Origin: Spirochaetales bacterium
GTDB lineage: Bacteria; Spirochaetota; Spirochaetia; Treponematales; Treponemataceae
Direction of reading: 5' to 3'
Length of the DNA stretch: 64,000 bases
Assembly (NCBI GenBank): GCA_029098225.1
Contig: JAQXNX010000020.1
Location: 1-64,000 of the forward strand
Part shown: piece after piece, positions 63,501 through 64,000 of the stretch
Layout of the letters: each line of letters opens with the position of its first letter
Numbering within the stretch: position 1 is the first letter of the stretch
Made by a program: the position numbers and the translations under genes
Notes under the pieces: generated by a model
What the model was told of the DNA's origin: nothing
The model's input: the letters and a program-made list of their open reading frames with translations, nothing else
The model's database searches: none

Positions 63501-64000
63501 TTGGAAATAAGCTTTCTAAGATGTACCAGTTTGATGGAACAGTTGGCAGCGTAACTGTAGCTGTAACAGGAAGTGGAGCCAGCGAAACTGTAACTGCCAT
63601 TGCAAAGAATACGTCTGGCACTACAATTACACCAGAAAAAATTACAGATTATACAACAAATATGTTCCTTCGTGGAGCCTGGTATTATGCTGTATCTATA
63701 GAAGATGAAAATGCAATTGATTCTGTAGCAGTTTATAAAGATTCTTCAATTTCACCTCTTACAGCAGGTACAGATTATAAATATGTAGATTACACAGCAG
63801 AAAATTCATGGCGTAAACAGATTATTTATCTTCCTATCAGTCAGAGTAACATAAATGTTTCTTATAGAATTTCTGTAACAGACAAGGATGCAACAGCTCA
63901 TAAAACAGAGCAAACCTTTAACTTTAGGATTGATAATAATGCACCAGACTTTAATTCTCTTACAAGCGATGATGCAGATCTTGCCGCAACAGGAGTAACC
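57518..64000 (+). CDS. Giant Ig-repeat lipoprotein, second of a tandem pair (3' end outside window)
   Basis: The frame is open from ATG 57518 to the window edge (2161 codons). It follows 15 bp after the previous stop and has AGGAGAGGGGG as ribosome-binding site. The start has a lipoprotein signal (hydrophobic 'AVSLVSSLLVAVTTLS', Cys near 35, then 'EVGLGAAIDT'), closely matching the upstream protein, as does the following 'ITYPPESAIIRD'. Ig-like units follow in the same order as in the first protein (linkers such as 'TIDNTPPIFIISSPS', 'YVDSEAPKASITSP' and 'RIDNNAPDFNSL'). The two clearly arose by tandem duplication of a whole gene and are likely co-transcribed. The function is unknown. Confidence 0.88.
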   Translation, partial: MKRFTNMKRNRFIRKSLAVSLVSSLLVAVTTLSCEVGLGAAIDTEAPSASITYPPESAIIRDYFYIAGTCDDDDKVDHIELTLTCDGSTVYSTEDDVTIEDGKNWSIRLNEKGSGSYNGYRFPDGSYTVNITVVDGSGRSTGPYARSFTIDNTPPIFIISSPSSITSAKAYGTTLNVAGTVADSSGLAEMRLSVYDESGADKGSYTVKDIDTSDGTSVDFARFNKSAPDDSLSECYTNIYGTVALTNSGDILDNDTANPVKTFKTNVVLTDKAKTYQSPNSMGATSSVGNTTSTVYSYDDVYTQIIGGAPLALTPGELIKNMNGKSGTSAVFTNGGQSMSVKEYMTSKAIDTSSVNTSNQLDKLLKFSLNPRARPGFVVTTLTDTNGTTFNTSGLSNDLTIDEKKNKIKSRVMTGATLVATVSGFGSTEIKGNSLKMWMHRLESGEFNIASIKSVITSLENQVYGGSTNPTGWQDITAEDANYSDGTTVSMSSRRLPTLMNDEFYIVAITGKDAESANLDQGVIYGFMGQPNTDAPVIVINDLEDGHYYTGTQYSSLNLSVTVTGGGASSIIQTVTAKVYYGANEQTTTLTDSNNTPVCNINRALSALVSSLNIPAAENNFSIRIEITARDTDGNNSTKGLRINIDRQAPVINIVSAEPVVKKYNGTDGNFINGTFRTEINVDEVKLTGVSYTITNGSTTSASTTLGTSSTYPIDIDTTRYINGTTLRLNFTAVDEAGNTSSLSSTVYTIQQETDKPKISITNADKTKDAATDDLSVDNLFDLSTKKALSLAVEDDDYINSVVVKYQKVQANGTLGTEVTLSPASTTAFTPNTTTYYTGNYPLQNSSGTDLPEGVYLIKVEAKDKTWNDTTNTTVRAYRQESESFYIAIDKTAPSISENEFGSTTNRTNLASTITYAGTASDTNGLYNNGTGAITAKATKEGESSPAKTWTRDVVNGNWSLPIAPADITADGTYTIEIKVKDASGRTKTVNRTMIRDTVLPVITSPQISVSPHTASNNTHEWYNSSSLGISATVTDSKLKEVQFVNVASTWAGTAEPTSVELNGNTWARMNAMSTANTYAATASNLVSMNAASGATAIAIRATDEAGNKKYAKISAVKIDAVAPQLNNDVSASGTSGDASVYVKIGATESKSLQALNSVRSDQSQAAEVRVALKDLGGSGIDSGKIFVSVKDRFGNSEPAAAKKVSVTLADGSAAACGLASGVYKFTIPASSIENGTVYLRYYDMAGNYTDSTIFTFYVDSEAPKASITSPVKSEVNGKLMISGTAEDETALREVSLYYTTTQPTSSTNVSTAFTATNRIGTSIDCTGLTSKEWEFGGTTGVDFESIANVTSRAVPKEIWIVPVIYDEAGHVNNFWTECRKYKVDLNSDRPVIKFAELRNLGQIFTYNETGEISGTFADDDDDGTNVVTTFIASSSPITLSASTGEPTNATTETTVDLASGEWTFTPANNADGEKNVYFYIKDNAGTKFYTSAAYSSGTCGGDPYIQYNGASKADNTTAISYKIDNAGPSVPSIVLEWNDASTGTADGSTDEISRTTVIGGVKRYYRFVITGHDTSGIASMTMKLAQQGASTNYETLDSSTDGTFGAQVTGSGSSAVTSTETFIWTTPWIDSKKSYTVSGAAHTIEDEILSGSITVTDISGLDYPTSVTFTIDNKVPAAALISPNSSIIQTGTVNFSATASDVGDAGLAAVKWMVPLAADSSKTDVQLAAIGDATAAEIANGTGGGKWHPFTLDGATYKASFTEAQAYVSGSNTGKFTDTTTFATTIIDNTPAAAGDKIYSIPIYILAEDNTGNVYVEKASIRYCPNASIPKSNFTYPTPSDYDTTSTGTQQNFITLGGTIRITGVSEDDMGVDATFIQIDIDAGNDFSAANWNTTDSTYLEGKGYTIVTKADLMSDYGLSTDDVPDGWWGIKCSGTSGWNCQLNEADQLVSETADTARNVSIRVCSVDIDVGTKHLSSWSAPVNIKVDDKAPKIGNKLSKMYQFDGTVGSVTVAVTGSGASETVTAIAKNTSGTTITPEKITDYTTNMFLRGAWYYAVSIEDENAIDSVAVYKDSSISPLTAGTDYKYVDYTAENSWRKQIIYLPISQSNINVSYRISVTDKDATAHKTEQTFNFRIDNNAPDFNSLTSDDADLAATGVT

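Noticed and set aside
46586-64000. Short ORFs on either strand inside the giant lipoprotein genes, and a possible CRISPR-like repeat pattern
   Set aside because: The ORFs are low-complexity shadows of Thr/Ala/Ser-rich repeats. The recurring sequences are protein-domain repeats with no constant repeat or spacer length.
1-64000. rRNA, tRNA, insertion-sequence transposase, prophage or CRISPR array
   Set aside because: I looked in the intergenic gaps and found no tRNA cloverleaf, rRNA stretch, transposase gene or array. The only mobile-element trace is the ORF6N fragment.

Overview
The window is AT-rich bacterial DNA that fits a spirochaete of the genus Treponema, most likely a gut or rumen polysaccharide degrader. 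The reasons are the many lipoproteins with Ser-Cys lipoboxes, very large Ig-repeat surface proteins sharing a 'CE(I/V)GLGAA' N-terminus, AT-rich coding sequence broken by short GC-rich intergenic islands, and a plant-polysaccharide enzyme set. The genus is an inference from protein style; no rRNA or tRNA gene was seen.

Layout. 0-0.9 kb: the end of an unknown gene, a VOC-fold protein, a truncated ORF and a structured GC-rich intergenic stretch. 0.9-3.8 kb: a sigma-70-like factor with a long C-terminal extension, followed by a stand-alone paralogue of that extension. 3.8-6 kb: an aromatic-acid-exporter-like membrane protein, a 5'-truncated ORF6N gene and an XRE regulator. 6-8.1 kb: an Spx/ArsC-like protein and O-acetylhomoserine sulfhydrylase (metY), bracketed by inverted copies of a 130-145 bp structured repeat. 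8.2-22.4 kb: a 1946-residue secreted beta-repeat protein, then GH43, sialate O-acetylesterase-like (SASA) and GH27 enzymes and a beta-helix lipoprotein, with an unusual purF-like gene in between. 22.5-26.6 kb: an operon of an unknown protein, a PTS EIIA and transketolase. 26.7-33.2 kb: two giant lipoproteins built from degenerate formylglycine-generating-enzyme-like units. 33.3-46.3 kb: housekeeping genes (PhnP-like hydrolase, rpmB, uvrB, htrA, radC, a glucosaminidase, a GerMN protein, proS, two methyltransferases, superoxide dismutase). 46.4-64 kb: two tandem paralogous giant Ig-repeat lipoproteins, the second cut by the window edge.

How the genes work together. GH43, the esterase and GH27 could remove xylose/arabinose, acetyl and galactose groups from hemicellulose, and transketolase could feed the pentoses into central metabolism, with the orphan EIIA as a possible regulator. 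The surface lipoproteins and the 1946-residue protein probably form the cell-surface or periplasmic layer. radC-htrA-uvrB reads as a stress and repair cluster.

The most noteworthy signals are: (1) many genes whose only promoter-like signal is a -10 box ending exactly 6 nt before the ATG, with no Shine-Dalgarno, which implies leaderless mRNAs; (2) the sigma factor plus detached C-terminal-domain pair; (3) the inverted structured repeats around metY; (4) a PurF-like protein without the N-terminal catalytic Cys; (5) an orphan beta-class DNA methyltransferase with an in-frame 21-bp repeat array; and (6) the tandem giant lipoproteins.
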